Source of the DNA: Taeniopygia guttata
Lineage: Eukaryota; Chordata; Aves; Passeriformes; Estrildidae
Reading direction: 5' to 3'
Assembly: GCF_048771995.1 (NCBI RefSeq)
Contig: NC_133050.1
Span: forward strand, 7,674,501-7,738,500
Length of the DNA: 64,000 nucleotides
The notes under the pieces were generated by a model. It was not told the origin of the DNA, did no database searches, and was given only the letters and a program-made list of their open reading frames with translations. The translations under genes and the position numbers were made by a program. This document shows, piece by piece, positions 53,101-63,860 of the stretch; position 1 is the stretch's first letter, and each line of letters starts with the position of its first letter.

Positions 53101-55542
53101 TCAGGACGCCGCCGCTGCCGGCGCAGATCCCCCCGGTGCCGGTGCCGTTGTCCCGGCTGGCCCAGCTGTAGGAAACCTCGTCCCCCCGCTCCGAGGAGCA
53201 GCGCAGCTCCAGGGAGCAGCTGCCGTTGGAGGATTCCCGACGGAGGATCCGGATGGTGGGGTCGGACACCGGCTCTGGGGAGAGATGGGAATTCCAGGAT
53301 TTGGGAACGGAGGTCGGCGTTTTCCACCTCCGTGATCGCCACCCGCGCCCCAGAGCTGCTCCCAAAAGGCTGAGAGCACCCAGAAAAAAACAGCAGCATC
53401 CAGGAAAAACAGCGGGAAATTCCAGGGGAAGGCTGGGAATATCCAACAGAAAGCCAGGAGATTCCAGCAAAAGGCTGGGATCGGCCTCCAGCTCCGGAAA
53501 AGGGAGAAATGGAAATTCCAGGATTTTTTTGGGCATCAAAGTGGGCATTTCACAGCCCCTTGACCACCAGCCACCTCCCAGACCTGCTCCCAAAATGCCA
53601 GAATCACCCAAGAAAAAGCCAGGAACATCCAGGAAAAAGCCTGGAGGAACATCCAGAAAAAAGCCTGGAGGAACATCCAGGAAAAAACCTGGAGGAACAT
53701 CCAGGAAAAAGCCAGAATCATCCAGGAAAGGGCCAGAATCATCCAGGAAAAAGCCGGGATCACCATCACGGCGATTCCTGGAGGAATTTTTTACCGAACA
53801 CTTCCAGCTGGATCTGCCAGACCTCCTCCTCCGGCCCTTTGCTGACGCTGTACTCGTAGAGCCGCCGGTCATCCCGGCTGGTGTTGAGGATTTCCAGGGA
53901 AAAGTCCTCCTTGTGGAAGCGCATCCGCTCCGGCTCGAACTCCGTGTAATTCCCGCCGGAAATCTTCAGCAGGAATTTCTTCTTCAGCGGCTCCTCTATG
54001 GTTTTTTTCCAGGAGGCTTCCCCGCATTCCTCGGTGCGTTCCCGGAGCTCGCGAGGGATCCGCAGGAACGTCGCCTCCCCCAGAATTCCCAGCACCTTTT
54101 CCCTGGCTCCGATCCCTGGGAAGAGGCGAGGGAGAAGGGTTGAGGTTCACGGGGATCGTCCTCATCCCAGCCCTGGAATGGTTGGGATCCATCCTCATCC
54201 CAATCCCAGGAATCCTCCGGGATCGGGTCAGGGATGATGCTGGATCCAGCCTGGTGATCCACAGGATCCCAGATCCACGGGGGAAACCTCCAGGTCCAAG
54301 GATGAGACCCCAAATCCAAAGGGGAGACCCCAAATCCAAAGGGGAGACCCCAAATCCAAGACAGAAACCCCAAATCCAAGACAGAAACCCCAAATCCAAA
54401 GGAGAGACCCCAAATCCACAGGAGAGACCCCAAATCAGAAGAAGAGTCTCCAAATCCAAAGGTGAGACCCAAAATCCAAAGGTGAGACCCCAAATCCAAA
54501 GGAGTCTCTTTCCCAACTTCAAATATCCTGGGACTTTGGGAATTGCAGCCACCAGGGAGCAGGCTCAGGTACAAATCCCACAGCAGGGTTATTGTTTTGG
54601 AAAAAAAATTTGAGGGGTTTCATCTCCCACACACCAGGATTCCCCGTGGGAGGATTTTTTCCTCCCAAAACACCTTCACTGATTTTTATTCCAAGCCAAT
54701 GATTCAGATTTTCCTTGATTCAAATTTTCCTCAGTTCAGATTTTCCCTCATTTCTGAGTAAACAAATTTTGTTTTTGTAGGAAATTGTGAGAGGAGGAGA
54801 AGGAAGAGGAGGAGCCAAATCTGGAGCTCCCAAAAGCACAGAAGGGTCCCCATTGTGCCACCCCCACTTTTCCCAAAGTCTTTTTCATTGGTTTTGCCCT
54901 GGAAAGGAAACAGGAAATGAAAAAAAAAAAAGGAAGAAAAATGAAAAGGGAAAAGGGAAAAGGGAAAAAGGAAATGGGAAATGACCTCCTATGGGTGGAG
55001 CCTGGAATTTCAACTGGAAGCCCAGAGGGAATTTTGCCTCTCCAGACCCCCCAAAACCAGGGATTGGCCCCATTTTCTTGGAAGTTGTCCCATGGCAAAG
55101 GTTTGGAAGCTGGCGATCCTCAAGGTCCTTCAACCCAAACCATTCCATGATTTTATTCCTTGGGAATCTCCCAGCCCAGTGATTTGAGCCAATCCTCCGG
55201 GAATCTTCCTCTGGAGCCTCCCAGCTCCCTCCAGCACTGAATTAATCCCTCAGGGCTCCCACAACCCCGCTAAAATTCACCCAAATCCTTCACTTTTCCA
55301 GCTGAATTTTTTTTCCATCGCATTTTAATCCCCTCCTCCCTCTGGCAGAGTTTTAGGGACACTCCTCACATCCCACCTGGAGCACCTCCGCCCCAAAGCC
55401 CTAAACCCCTCCAGATCCACCCAAAAAAACCCCACAATTCTAGAAAAACCACCCAAAACCCCCCAAAACTGGGGAGGAAACCGTACATACCCCAAAGAGC
55501 TCCAAGGGTGAGGAGGAGCCGGAGCCAAGCGCCGGAGCCCAT
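50173..55542 (-). CDS. SLAMF1: SLAMF1 (CD150) receptor, 7 exons
   Basis: Self-binding SLAM receptor of lymphocytes and macrophages that signals through SAP. Exons in transcript order: 55542-55491, 54115-53795, 53274-52987, 51522-51403, 50787-50720, 50457-50311, 50217-50173; 346 residues (human 335), phases agree. Signal peptide MGSGAWLRLLLTLGALW. IgV at 18-124 (VLGILGEATFLRI, TSRDDRRLYEYSVSKG) and IgC2 at 125-220 (SCSLELRCSSERGDEVSYSW, CVCTASNPVSRRHAAF). The membrane span includes VIVIIIIIIVVII, encoded by an ATC run. The tail has three motifs in the human SLAMF1 order: ATIYAQV, a degenerate TTIYATA (human TTIYVAA) and a C-terminal TTVYASVTLPVA (human ITVYASVTLPES), which makes the assignment firm. 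Confidence 0.9.
50815..51065 (-). mobile_element. CR1 LINE 3' fragment
   Basis: CAGGTTGGAAAAGAATTCCA, GGACACCTCCAGGGGCGGCC, TGGCACAGCTCGAGACCATT and CCCTCTTGTCCTGTCCC are antisense to the CR1 3' UTR. A GATCAGATCCCAAATCCCCC repeat (five copies) follows to 51180. Confidence 0.85.
51290..51365 (+). mobile_element. CR1 LINE terminal fragment
   Basis: TTGGACTCGATGGCCTCGGA and CTCCTTCCCAACCTCCGGGA form the sense CR1 terminus, 40 bp from the SLAMF1 membrane exon. Confidence 0.75.
51575..52085 (-). repeat. 32-bp minisatellite, SLAMF1 intron 3
   Basis: About 15 units of GTCACCTGATTTTGGGGCTG plus GTTTTTGTCACCTCT, with variant units on the right. Confidence 0.95.
52200..52980 (-). repeat. GGTTCCAGGATTCTGGAATTC minisatellite, SLAMF1 intron 3
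   Basis: About 780 bp of short nested units (GGGTTCTGGGATCCCAGGAT, CCAAGATTCTAGGTTTCCGG) run to the IgC2 exon boundary at 52987. Confidence 0.93.
53600..53765 (-). repeat. ATCCAGGAAAAAGCCTGGAGG repeats, SLAMF1 intron 2
   Basis: Units of 24 bp and shorter run up to the IgV exon donor. Confidence 0.9.
54290..54515 (-). repeat. GGGAGACCCCAAATCCAAAG repeats, SLAMF1 intron 1
   Basis: About eleven 20-bp units in the first intron of SLAMF1. Confidence 0.92.
55085..55160 (+). mobile_element. CR1 LINE terminal fragment
   Basis: CTCAAGGTCCTTCAACCCAA and ACCATTCCATGATTTTATTC are the sense CR1 terminus, including the ATTCYATGATT end. Confidence 0.75.
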
Positions 55543-57640
55543 CCCGGGGTCACGGAGCCTCCAGCGCTCCGGGGCTCAGGAAGACCTTCCCCCCCAGGCC
55601 TCTCATTTCCTGTTTTCTGGGGGCTGACTGAGTCAAATTTTTGCCTTTTATCCTCTTCGGTCGGAAATTATTCAAAGCACGGGGTTGTGCTTCGTGCCCC
55701 AAAAAAGCTGCGGAGAAAAGCAGAAAATTTGGATTTGGTTTTTCCGCCAGAATTCTCTCATCCTGCTGGGGGTCCTCAAACTGCTCTGAAAAAAAAAGAG
55801 GGAAAACCCAGTTTTGAAGGAATTTCACGGAATTTTCCAGCTCTGGAGAGGTGGAAGCTTCAAAGCGATCCCGCTAAAGGATGTGGGCGGCTCCTCGGAG
55901 CATCCCAAAATCTGCTCCATCCCCCCCAGGGGTGGGACCACTCAGAAAGGTGAGAAAACCCCAAATTTCCCAGCTTGGAGCTCCACGGGATCCACAGAAG
56001 GAGGAGAAGGACGGGAGGTCCCCAAAAACTCACCTGGGAGAAGCCAAATCCTCGTTGTTGGTGGATTTGGGTGGATTTGGGATCAGCTGGGGGTGGGGAT
56101 GGTCCTTCCCAGTGGAATGGCTGGGAAAAGCCAGAAAAATTCCAGTTGTGGATCTGTGGTTGGAAAATCTTGGCTGGTTTTGGCGGAACACCTTTGAAAT
56201 ACGAGGGTTTTTTGCCTTTTTCTTTCCCCAAATTTCACTGCTTTTTCCAATTTTCTGAGTGTGGATGGAGCAGGAATTCCAGGATCCCTGAGGCTGGAGA
56301 AGAGCTCCAGGATCCAACAACCCAAGATGGCACCAACTCTCACCTTGCAGTTCCTTGGACACCTCCAGGGATAAAAATTCCAGGATTTCAACCCAAATCA
56401 AATCCCAGGATTGGGTCACATCCCGCTGCTTTCCAGGGAAGCCCAGCTCGGAGTTTTCCCACGAGGTTTTGCTGACGGGAAATGATTTTTAAACAGCAAA
56501 AAAAAAAACCCAAAACCACCCAAAAAAACCCACCCGGAACATCCTGTGAGGCTCCTCCTTCCTTTTTGAGAAAGCACCTGATGAGGTAAAAACCCAAAGC
56601 CATCATTTCCCAAAAATCAGACTTTTACAGAAAAAATACGGATGGGGAAGCGCAGGATGAATTAATCCAGGAAAAACAGCCACGGTTCCTCCTGGAAACT
56701 TCTGGAATGGGAGCTTGGAAGGATTTTGGGGTGGCAAAGTTGTTGGGGTGTTCAGGGGTATTTGGGGATTTTTTTGGGGTTTTTTTTGGGGTGTTTTTAG
56801 AGGCACAAATCCCACCTGGAATTCCCTTGGCCAGGCTGGATTTCTCCATGGATTTCTCCACCAGTTCATCCCCCAGGTCCCAAAAGGAAAATTTTCAACC
56901 AGGAAATGGTCCAAAAAAGCCAAAAAATCCCCCCAAAAAGCAATTTTCCCCACCTGGGCTTGGCTGGCACCAGACAGGAAAAATGAATGAAATCATCCAG
57001 AAGAAAATTCCTTTTGGGAAGCATTTTAGGGAACAAGGAACATAAAATGGTGACAAAAACCTCTTCTAAGTGAAAATAATGACCCTAAATCCTTTCTTCT
57101 CCCTATCAACTCATCCTGGAATTTTCTGGCTGGAAACTCGCCCGAGATCAATGTTCATTAATTTCCAGAGGTTTTTTGGATATATCCCAGATTTTATAAG
57201 TGGAATAAAAGCTCGAAGTCTCCACATGGGAATGGACCAAGACCCCAGAAATACTCGGAATTTTCCAAGGAGGTCCCTGTTGGCCCTTGGAGGATTCCAG
57301 CCTTGGGAATCATTGCTTAAAATGGAACTTTTTGGGATTTATGGAGGTGAAACCCCTGATTTTCCCCTTTTTTGGGCTGGGTTGGTGTGAAGCTAGAACT
57401 TTTCCACGTTTTTTTTTGGAGGCTCAGGGATCATCTCCATCATTCCCGAGATTTCTTCCCACCCCGCTGGATCCGTGTCCCACCCTCCGGAGCCAGGTCT
57501 TCCTCTGGGGGGCAAAGGAAGGGATTTTGTCCCCAAAAACGGGGCTGGGGAGAAACATCTCTGAGCTTTTTCCATCATCCTCTGATCCCCGAGCTGTGGG
57601 ATGTCCCGGCCCAGGGAAAAATCCAGAAAACCCTAAAAAT
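55543..57640. other. SLAMF1 upstream region and SLAMF1-CD48 spacer
   Basis: The first few hundred bases should carry the SLAMF1 promoter. A consensus AP-1 site TGAGTCA lies at 55629-55635, a TTTCCTG ETS-type core near 55607 and a TTATC (GATA on the minus strand) near 55647. From 55.8 to 57.6 kb the sequence is largely unique and A/T-richer than elsewhere, with short T-rich runs and a possible old CR1 remnant near 56270-56400. No exon was recognised. Confidence 0.5.
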
Positions 57641-57658
57641 GTGGTGTTCAGGATGGAA

Positions 57659-57664
57659 TTTAAT
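57659..57664 (-). terminator. CD48 polyadenylation signal (ATTAAA)
   Basis: TTTAAT on the plus strand is ATTAAA on the minus strand, about 305 bp past the CD48 stop. It is the first usable signal downstream. Confidence 0.5.
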
Positions 57665-57969
57665 GTGTAAACAAACTTTTGGGAAAGCCAAAACCGGCCC
57701 CAAACCCTCCCTGGCAGGGAGCGCCAAAGGAGGACCCCCCCAAAATCCCAGGAAACCGCAGGACAGGCTCAGATTTGGTCTCCGTGCAGATTTTGGGGCG
57801 GGGGACGGGAGGATTTCCAAATGAACCGGGAACGGAGCAATTCCGGGATTCCGCTCCCTGGCGCAGCTGTGGTTCTCCGTGCCTGGAGGATTTCGGGATC
57901 CGGGTCCGGACGCCGGCCCCGTGGTGGTGGAAGGGCAGGAGGTGAGCGGAGGTGTCGCCCGCGGGGCCC

Positions 57970-59768
57970 TCAGGCCGCACTGAGCAGGAGGAAGAGGAGG
58001 ACGAAGGCTCCCAGGGCCACCCGGCCGCTGGGCGTGGCGCAGGCGACGGACGAGGACTCGTCTGGAGGCAGAGGCAGATCCAGGAGCTCCGGGATGGTCC
58101 CCAAATCCCTCCCCAGACCCACCTGGGGCAGAGGGAAAGGGACCCACCACCCCCGGGATCCACCTTGGGGTTGGGATCTGCTCCCAGGGAAAAAGGGACC
58201 CCTGACCGCTCCTGGACTGATTTTTGGGGTTCAGGGACCCCCTGGTATCCCAAGGGTTCGTTTTTGGGGTTTAGGGACCTCTGGATCCCCTCTGGGCCCA
58301 GTTTTGGTGTTCAGGGATCCTCTGACACCACAGTGGAGTCAATTTTGAGGTGGAATCCAAAATCAGGACAGAGGAACAGCCCCAAGCTGTGCCAGGGGAG
58401 GTTCAGGGTGGGAAATTTGGGGAAATTCCTCCTGGAAATGTGGAAAAGGCCTTGGAAGGGGCTCAGGGAGGTTTGAGATGCCCACCCCTGGAGGTGTCCG
58501 AGGAACCCCTGGAGATCCCTCTGGGTGACCTCACAGGGTCAGCCCCATGTTGGACCGATGACCTCAGGGCTCTTTCCCAACCCAAACATTTCCGCACGAT
58601 CGCTCCGAAAGTCCCCAGATCCCCCCCAAAGCCACTCTGGGACCCCCCAAAGGCCAGGCCACCCCTCCCCGGAGCTGTGTCTGACCGTGGCCGTACCTGT
58701 CCAGCTGCAGGGGTGGTGGAAGGTCAGCGAGGCGTTGCTGGAGGACACGGGGTTGCTGACCTTGCACACGTAGGTTTCCACCACGGGGTTGAAGGAGACC
58801 TTCAGGACCGGGCCCTCCTTCATCAGGGGCTTCTGGGGTGTGATCCACTCGTAGGTGACCTCTTGGAGGCCCACAGAGCAGCTCAGGGTGGCGTTGCACT
58901 GCCAAGGGTCACCGTTGGTGGTGGCCACCACGTGGGGCTTCGGGACCAGGTCTGCAGGAGAGGCCGGGATGTCACAACGCCCTCCGGGAGCTGTGGGACA
59001 ATTCCCGGTCCCTGGACTCACCATAGACCTTCAGCCGGACCTTCTCGACGCTCTCCCTGCCCGTGTCATCCTCCAGGTACAGGTGGTACTCGCCGCTGTC
59101 GGCCAGGCCGAGCTGGCTCACCCGGAGCGTGGCGTTCTCCAGGAGCTCCAGGCGGCCCCAGAAGCGGCTCCGGGGGTAGCTGGGCTGCTCCCCCGGCCTG
59201 CAGCTGGCGATTCTCAGCTCGTTTTCCCAGCGCCAATGGATTTGGGAATATTTTGAGGGGTTTTGGGGGCTGCGGGGGTTCAGAAGCGCCACCCCCCCCA
59301 CGGCTCCGGTCACCTGCGAGGTTTGGGGCTCTCCTGCCCAGGCTGCCAAAAAAATTGGGGATGGTGGAGTTGGGCTGCTCGTCCTTCCCCAGGTCTTGGA
59401 GTTCCCACCAGGTTCAAAACAGAAATCTCTCAATTATTGAAATAAGATTTCAATAACTCCACCCTTCCCGGGGCCCTCTGCAGGCAGAGGGGCAGGAGCA
59501 GGATTCCGAATTTTCCCACCCCAAATCCCTCAGGGATTCGTTTTTCCCTCGTTTCTATTTTTTTGGGACCTCCTGAGGGACAGTCCGTTCCTCTCCCCGG
59601 GCGTGGCAGCTCCCATGGGGAGGGACCCGGTGGTGGCACCTTGTGGGGCAGGGTGGGGTCACCCCGAGGTCCCCAGCTGTCCCCAGAGCCGCGTCCCCAC
59701 CCCAGCCCCGTACCTCGCGCGGGGAAGAGGAGGAAGAGCAGCAGGGTCCGCGTCAGCCCCGGCGCCAT
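57970..59768 (-). CDS. CD48: CD48 (SLAMF2), GPI-anchored SLAM-family ligand
   Basis: CD48 is the GPI-linked ligand of CD244 and CD2-family receptors on leukocytes. Exons in transcript order: 59768-59714, 59342-59022, 58951-58697, 58061-57970; 240 residues (human 243), phases consistent. Signal peptide MAPGLTRTLLLFLLFPARG. IgV at 19-125 (VTGAVGGVALLNPR, SQLGLADSGEYHLYLEDD) and IgC2 at 126-210 (CNATLSCSVGLQEVTYEW, YVCKVSNPVSSSNASLTF). The last exon encodes DESSSVACATPSGR followed by VALGAFVLLFLLLSAA and a stop, with no cytoplasmic residue. That is the form of a GPI-attachment signal, with Ser/Gly candidates for the omega site before the hydrophobic end. Position between SLAMF1 and CD244 supports the call. 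Confidence 0.87.
58370..58600 (+). mobile_element. CR1 LINE 3' fragment
   Basis: CAAGCTGTGCCAGGGGAGGT, TCAGGGTGGGAAATTTGGGG and CCCTGGAGGTGTCCGAGGAA, ending CTCTTTCCCAACCCAAACAT. It lies in a CD48 intron in sense on the plus strand. Confidence 0.85.
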
Positions 59769-60329
59769 CTTCTGTCCCCAGTGTCACCTCCACGGGTGGG
59801 ACGGGGCCAAACCCGCGCTGGGACCCCCCTCGGGGTGGGACCCCGCTCACGGGGCGGCTGCTCCCCAGGACCCCCAAGGCCGGAGCCCCCCGAGACCCCC
59901 CAAAAGGCAGAGCTGGGGAGCTCTGAAGGGAAGTGGGGACAGCGCACGTGATGGAGGTTCCTGTTCTGTGTGCGACGTCACAAGTGTGTCACAGCCCCAC
60001 GATGGGGGGGCCTCATGCGCGCCCCACATCCCCACCGGAGTGACCCGGGGCCCCCAAAATCTTTCCAATCGCCTGAAAATCCACCAAGACTCACCCAGAC
60101 CCCTCAAATCCCCATAAAATCTACCCAAAGTCCCCAAAATGCCTCAAATCTCCCCAAATCCATCCAGGACCCCCCCTCCATTGTCCCGATGGCCAGTGGG
60201 ACACTGACCCCAAGGGTCACATCTCCCCCTCACTGGGGGTGACCAGAGTGACCCCAAAGCCTGGGGACAGCCGGGGGGATTCGGGATCTGCCAGGGGGAT
60301 TTGGGATCTGATTCCAGGGGGGATTTGGG

Positions 60330-60485
60330 ATCTGATCCCAGGGAATGGGAACGGCCTCGAGCTGTGCCAGGGTGGGAAATTTGGGATTATTTTTCCACGG
60401 GAAAAGGGTTGGGAAGCGCCGGAAGGGGCTCAGGGAGTGTTGGATCCCATCCCTGGAGGTGTCCGAGGGATTCCTGGATCAGCAC
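60330..60485 (+). mobile_element. CR1 LINE 3' fragment
   Basis: GAACGGCCTCGAGCTGTGCC, AGGGTGGGAAATTTGGGATT and CCATCCCTGGAGGTGTCCGA appear in sense order. Confidence 0.82.
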
Positions 60486-60705
60486 TGGATGACCAATGGA
60501 TGATCAATGAATGATCAATGGATGACCAATGGATGATCAATGGATGGCCACTGACTGACCAATGGATGATCAATGGATTGCCACTGGATGAACAATGGAT
60601 GACCAATGGATGATCAATGGATTGCCACTGGATGACCAATGGATGACCAACGGATGGCCACTGGCTGGTCACTGACTGACCACTGGATGACCACTGGCTG
60701 GCCAG
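60485..60705 (+). repeat. GGATGACCAATGGATGATCAA minisatellite
   Basis: About 16 units of 11-22 bp with ATGGATGATCAATGGATG, starting exactly where the CR1 fragment ends. Confidence 0.92.
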
Positions 60706-61069
60706 GCCGGGCTCTCTCCAGCTCTCTCCCGCCAGCCCCAGACAATCCCTGCGGGATTCCCGGGATCGGGAGCGGTTGGAATTCCAGCCCGGATTCCCCC
60801 CGCCGCCTTTGTCCCCTCTCCCCGGGGCCGCCGCTGTCCCCGCCCGGCCACCAACGGCCGCGGCGCCTTCCCACGGGCGGGGGGCGGCGAACACAGCGAC
60901 CCCCGCCACCCCCGGGGCCCCGGCCCCGAGCCGAAACCGGAGAAATGGGAACGGCGAAGTGGCGGAAAATTAGTCCTGATATGCAAATGAGGGTCATTAG
61001 AATAAATTACAGCGCACCCGCGCTTGTCCTGTGGGATGGGGAGGGGTTGGAGCTGCTCCAGGGGATGGG

Positions 61070-61395
61070 GTTTAGGGGAAATTCGTCTTTTTAGGGGAAG
61101 TTTGGGATGGATTTTAGGGGAAATTCTTCTTTTTAGGGGGAAGTTCAGGATGGATTTTAGGGAAAATTTTTCTTTTTAGGGGGAAGTTCGAGATGGATTT
61201 TAGGGGAAATTCTGGATTTTGGGGGGAAATCTGTGATGGATTTTAGGGGAAAATATTCCTCTTAGAGGGAAGTTCAGGATGGATTTTAGGGAAAATTTTT
61301 CTTTTTAGGGGGAAGTTTGGGGTAGATTTTAGGGGAAATTATTCCTCTAAGGGGGAAATCTGGGGATGAATTTTTAGGGAAAATTCTGGATTTTG
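61070..61395 (+). repeat. GATGGATTTTAGGGGAAATTC repeats
   Basis: About seven units of 40-50 bp with TTTTTAGGGGGAAGTTCAGG, downstream of the CD244 3' end. Confidence 0.88.
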
Positions 61396-62208
61396 GGGTG
61401 GCTGGGATGATCCTGGGGGGTCCTTTTCTGCCGGGATTTTCCACGATTCCGCGAGATGCCACCCAGGCATTCCCGGCGTTTTTTCCAATGGGTTTTCCAT
61501 CCTCTTTCACAATCCTGAGCTTTTCCCACCCAATCCCACACCAACCTGTCCATCAGCACCGACTTCCACAAGTGGAGGAAGGGTTGGGATCACCCCAAAA
61601 TGCCGGGAAAAACCGGGAATGCCGCAATTCCCTAAATTCCCTCCCGGCAGACGATCCCAATTAACGCCCGGTGGATGACCCCAATTAATGCCTGGGAACA
61701 GCCACGAGGATTTTTGGGATGAGGGAGAGGAGGCGCCACCCCTTTCGATCCCGATCCCAGAGAAAATCCCAATCCCAGGATTGCCTCTCCCACCCCATCC
61801 CCACCCGGAATTCCAGCCTAGAATTCCTGATTCCCAAAGAAATTCCCGCTCCCTCCCCATGCCCGAGGAGTAATCCAGGCTCTAATCAGCCAATTAATTA
61901 ATTAAACAGGTTCATTGTGCAGCTCAGCAGTATTTGCACCAAGAAAAAGAGAATACAAGGATTCCCAAACTTTCCAAGCCCTAAAAACCCCACAAAATTC
62001 CCACTTCCCGCCCATCCCGCCTGTCCAATCCCAAATCCATCCCTTCCGCAGTTTCCCATCCCCAGATCTTCGCTCCCAGGCACAGCCGGGGGTTGAATCT
62101 TGGGGGAAAACCCCGAATTTCTGGATATTTCTGTTCCATCGGGTGGGATCCCAGCGGCCGCTGGAGCTTCCAGGAGAAGAATTCCACAGGGATGGGAATT
62201 CCGGGGTT

Positions 62209-63417
62209 TTAGGGGCGCTGGTGGCCGGCGGGATTTGGGAAGCCCAGGTGCCTGTAACCCCCATTATCCTGCAAGGAAAACAGTGGGATTTGGTCCATTT
62301 TGGGGATTTTTCATCCCAAAAAGCCCCTGTGGATTCTCCGTTACCTCCAAGTAGGCGGTGGAGACCAAAGCTGGGTCCAACCTCTTCCTCTTGATGGAGG
62401 AAGGCTGCAGGGAAAAGGGGAAAATTCCCGTTGGGAAAAGTGGGACGGCGATCCCAGAACCTCGGGGGACACGGATTTGGTGTCCCCAAGGCTTGGGGAC
62501 GCTCCAGGCCAGCCTCACCCTCCGGCTGAACTGGACCATGGAGTAAACGGTGGAATTCCCGTGTTCCTCCCGGTGCCTGGGGTGCTCCTGCCAGGGAAAA
62601 AGGGTCGGGATGCACCAAAAAAGGAGAATTTTGGGATAAAACGTGGATCCGGCCTGGGAACCAGCAGGGATCCCACGGGAATGACCCTACCAGTGTCCTG
62701 GGACTGACCACGGCGTAGACGGTGGCTCCTTCCTGGGTGGCCTCGCCAGGCCCGGCCTGGGGACACCAAAAAAGCCGGGAATGGTTGGAGGGATCAACTT
62801 GGGGCTCCCAAAATTCCCACGTGGAGGGAATTTCCCCACGGGAAGCGCAGTCAGGCCGGGGAACTGCCCGAGGTTTGGGTTCCCACTCCTGGCGGGGCCC
62901 GAGGGGTGGCCGGACGCTGAGTGACCAGGCTGGGGTCAGGCCCAGGGTGGACTCGAGGACCTTTGAGGGCTTTCCCGACCCCAAAATTCCGGGATTTTGG
63001 GTGGGAAGGGACATTCCCGGCACTCACGGGGTCCTGGCGGGGTTTATTCTCTCCCACCTCGGCGTAGACGGTCAGCTCCTGCTCCGGGGGTCCCGGGGGG
63101 GCACCGGGGGTCTCTGTGGGGTCGGAATTTCCAGATTTTGAGGTTCCAAGAGTCGGTGTGGGGTCAGAATTCCCAAATTGGGGTTCCAAGGGTCAGTGTG
63201 GGGTCAGAATTCCTGGATTTTGGCGTTCCAAGGGACAGTTTGAGCTCAGATCCCCCAAATCTGGGATCCTGTCCCGACATTCCGGACAAACCTTCCCGGG
63301 AATTCTTCCTCCTCTTCCTCCACCAGCAGCAGCCGCCCACAAGGAGCAGGGTCAGCCCCACGGCCACAGCCACGACCACGGCCAGCAGTGTCCAGTGGCC
63401 AAAATCGTCTGGAATTG
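62209..63417 (-). CDS. CD244: CD244 (2B4) receptor, 3' half, cut by window edge
   Basis: CD244 is the NK and T cell receptor for CD48. Visible exons in transcript order: 63417-63292 (membrane span), 63113-63028, 62756-62691, 62587-62519, 62404-62345, 62268-62209; the Ig domains lie beyond the right edge. The membrane span VVVAVAVGLTLLLVGG is followed by CCWWRKRRKNSRE. Successive exons each carry one ITSM: ELTVYAEV, GATVYAVV, NSTVYSMV and a fourth, STAYLE|D, split across the last junction and lacking V/I at +3. Four ITSMs on separate exons is the signature of CD244, and SIKRKRLDPALVSTAY aligns with the basic stretch before the fourth human motif. The terminal exon reads DNGGYRHLGFPNPAGHQRP and stop. 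Confidence 0.88.
62825..62998 (+). mobile_element. CR1 LINE 3' end, CD244 intron
   Basis: GCCGGGGAACTGCCCGAGGT, GGTGGACTCGAGGACCTTTG and GAGGGCTTTCCCGACCCCAA form the sense CR1 terminus. It is absent from the opposite arm together with the ITSM exons. Confidence 0.65.
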
Positions 63418-63524
63418 CTGGAAAAGAATCCCAGAGTCCTGGAACTGGGCTGGAATTTGGGGTCTCTTCCCACCTGAACTGTCCCAGCATTCCCTGAATC
63501 TCTAACTTGATATTTTTGCATTAT

Positions 63525-63860
63525 ATTAAATTAAAATATATAAATAATTATGTATCAAAAATATAAAAATAAATCTATATTTTATGTATATAAAATATCT
63601 ATTTAGTATAAAAGACCTGGTATATTAATATATAAAATAGGTATACATTATATATAGAAATAAGTATAGTGTATAAATATATATTATATATAAAAATATG
63701 TATACATTATATATAAAAATATGTATAGTACATAAGTATATATTATATATATAAGTATATATTTCTATAGAAAAATAAGTATACATTATATATAGAAATA
63801 AGTATAGTATATAAATACATATTTTATATATATAAGTATATCTTTTAGAGATATAAATGG
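63525..63860 (-). repeat. TATATA-rich microsatellite in the right arm
   Basis: ATATATTATATATAAAAATA / TATAGAAATAAGTATAGTAT units; the inverted partner of 48725-49040. Confidence 0.93.

Larger units (their letters stand above)
59769..61652. other. CD48 upstream region and CD48-CD244 spacer
   Basis: Contains a CR1 fragment, two minisatellites (listed separately), a GC- and CpG-rich block at about 60780-60950, and immediately after it an octamer motif ATGCAAAT at 60981-60988. The rest is unremarkable. No exon was recognised. Confidence 0.55.

Noticed and set aside
61653-62268. The inverted arms as terminal repeats of a mobile element
   Set aside because: The arms contain CD244 exons and their 3' flank, not transposon genes, and no target-site duplication is visible; a segmental inverted duplication fits better.
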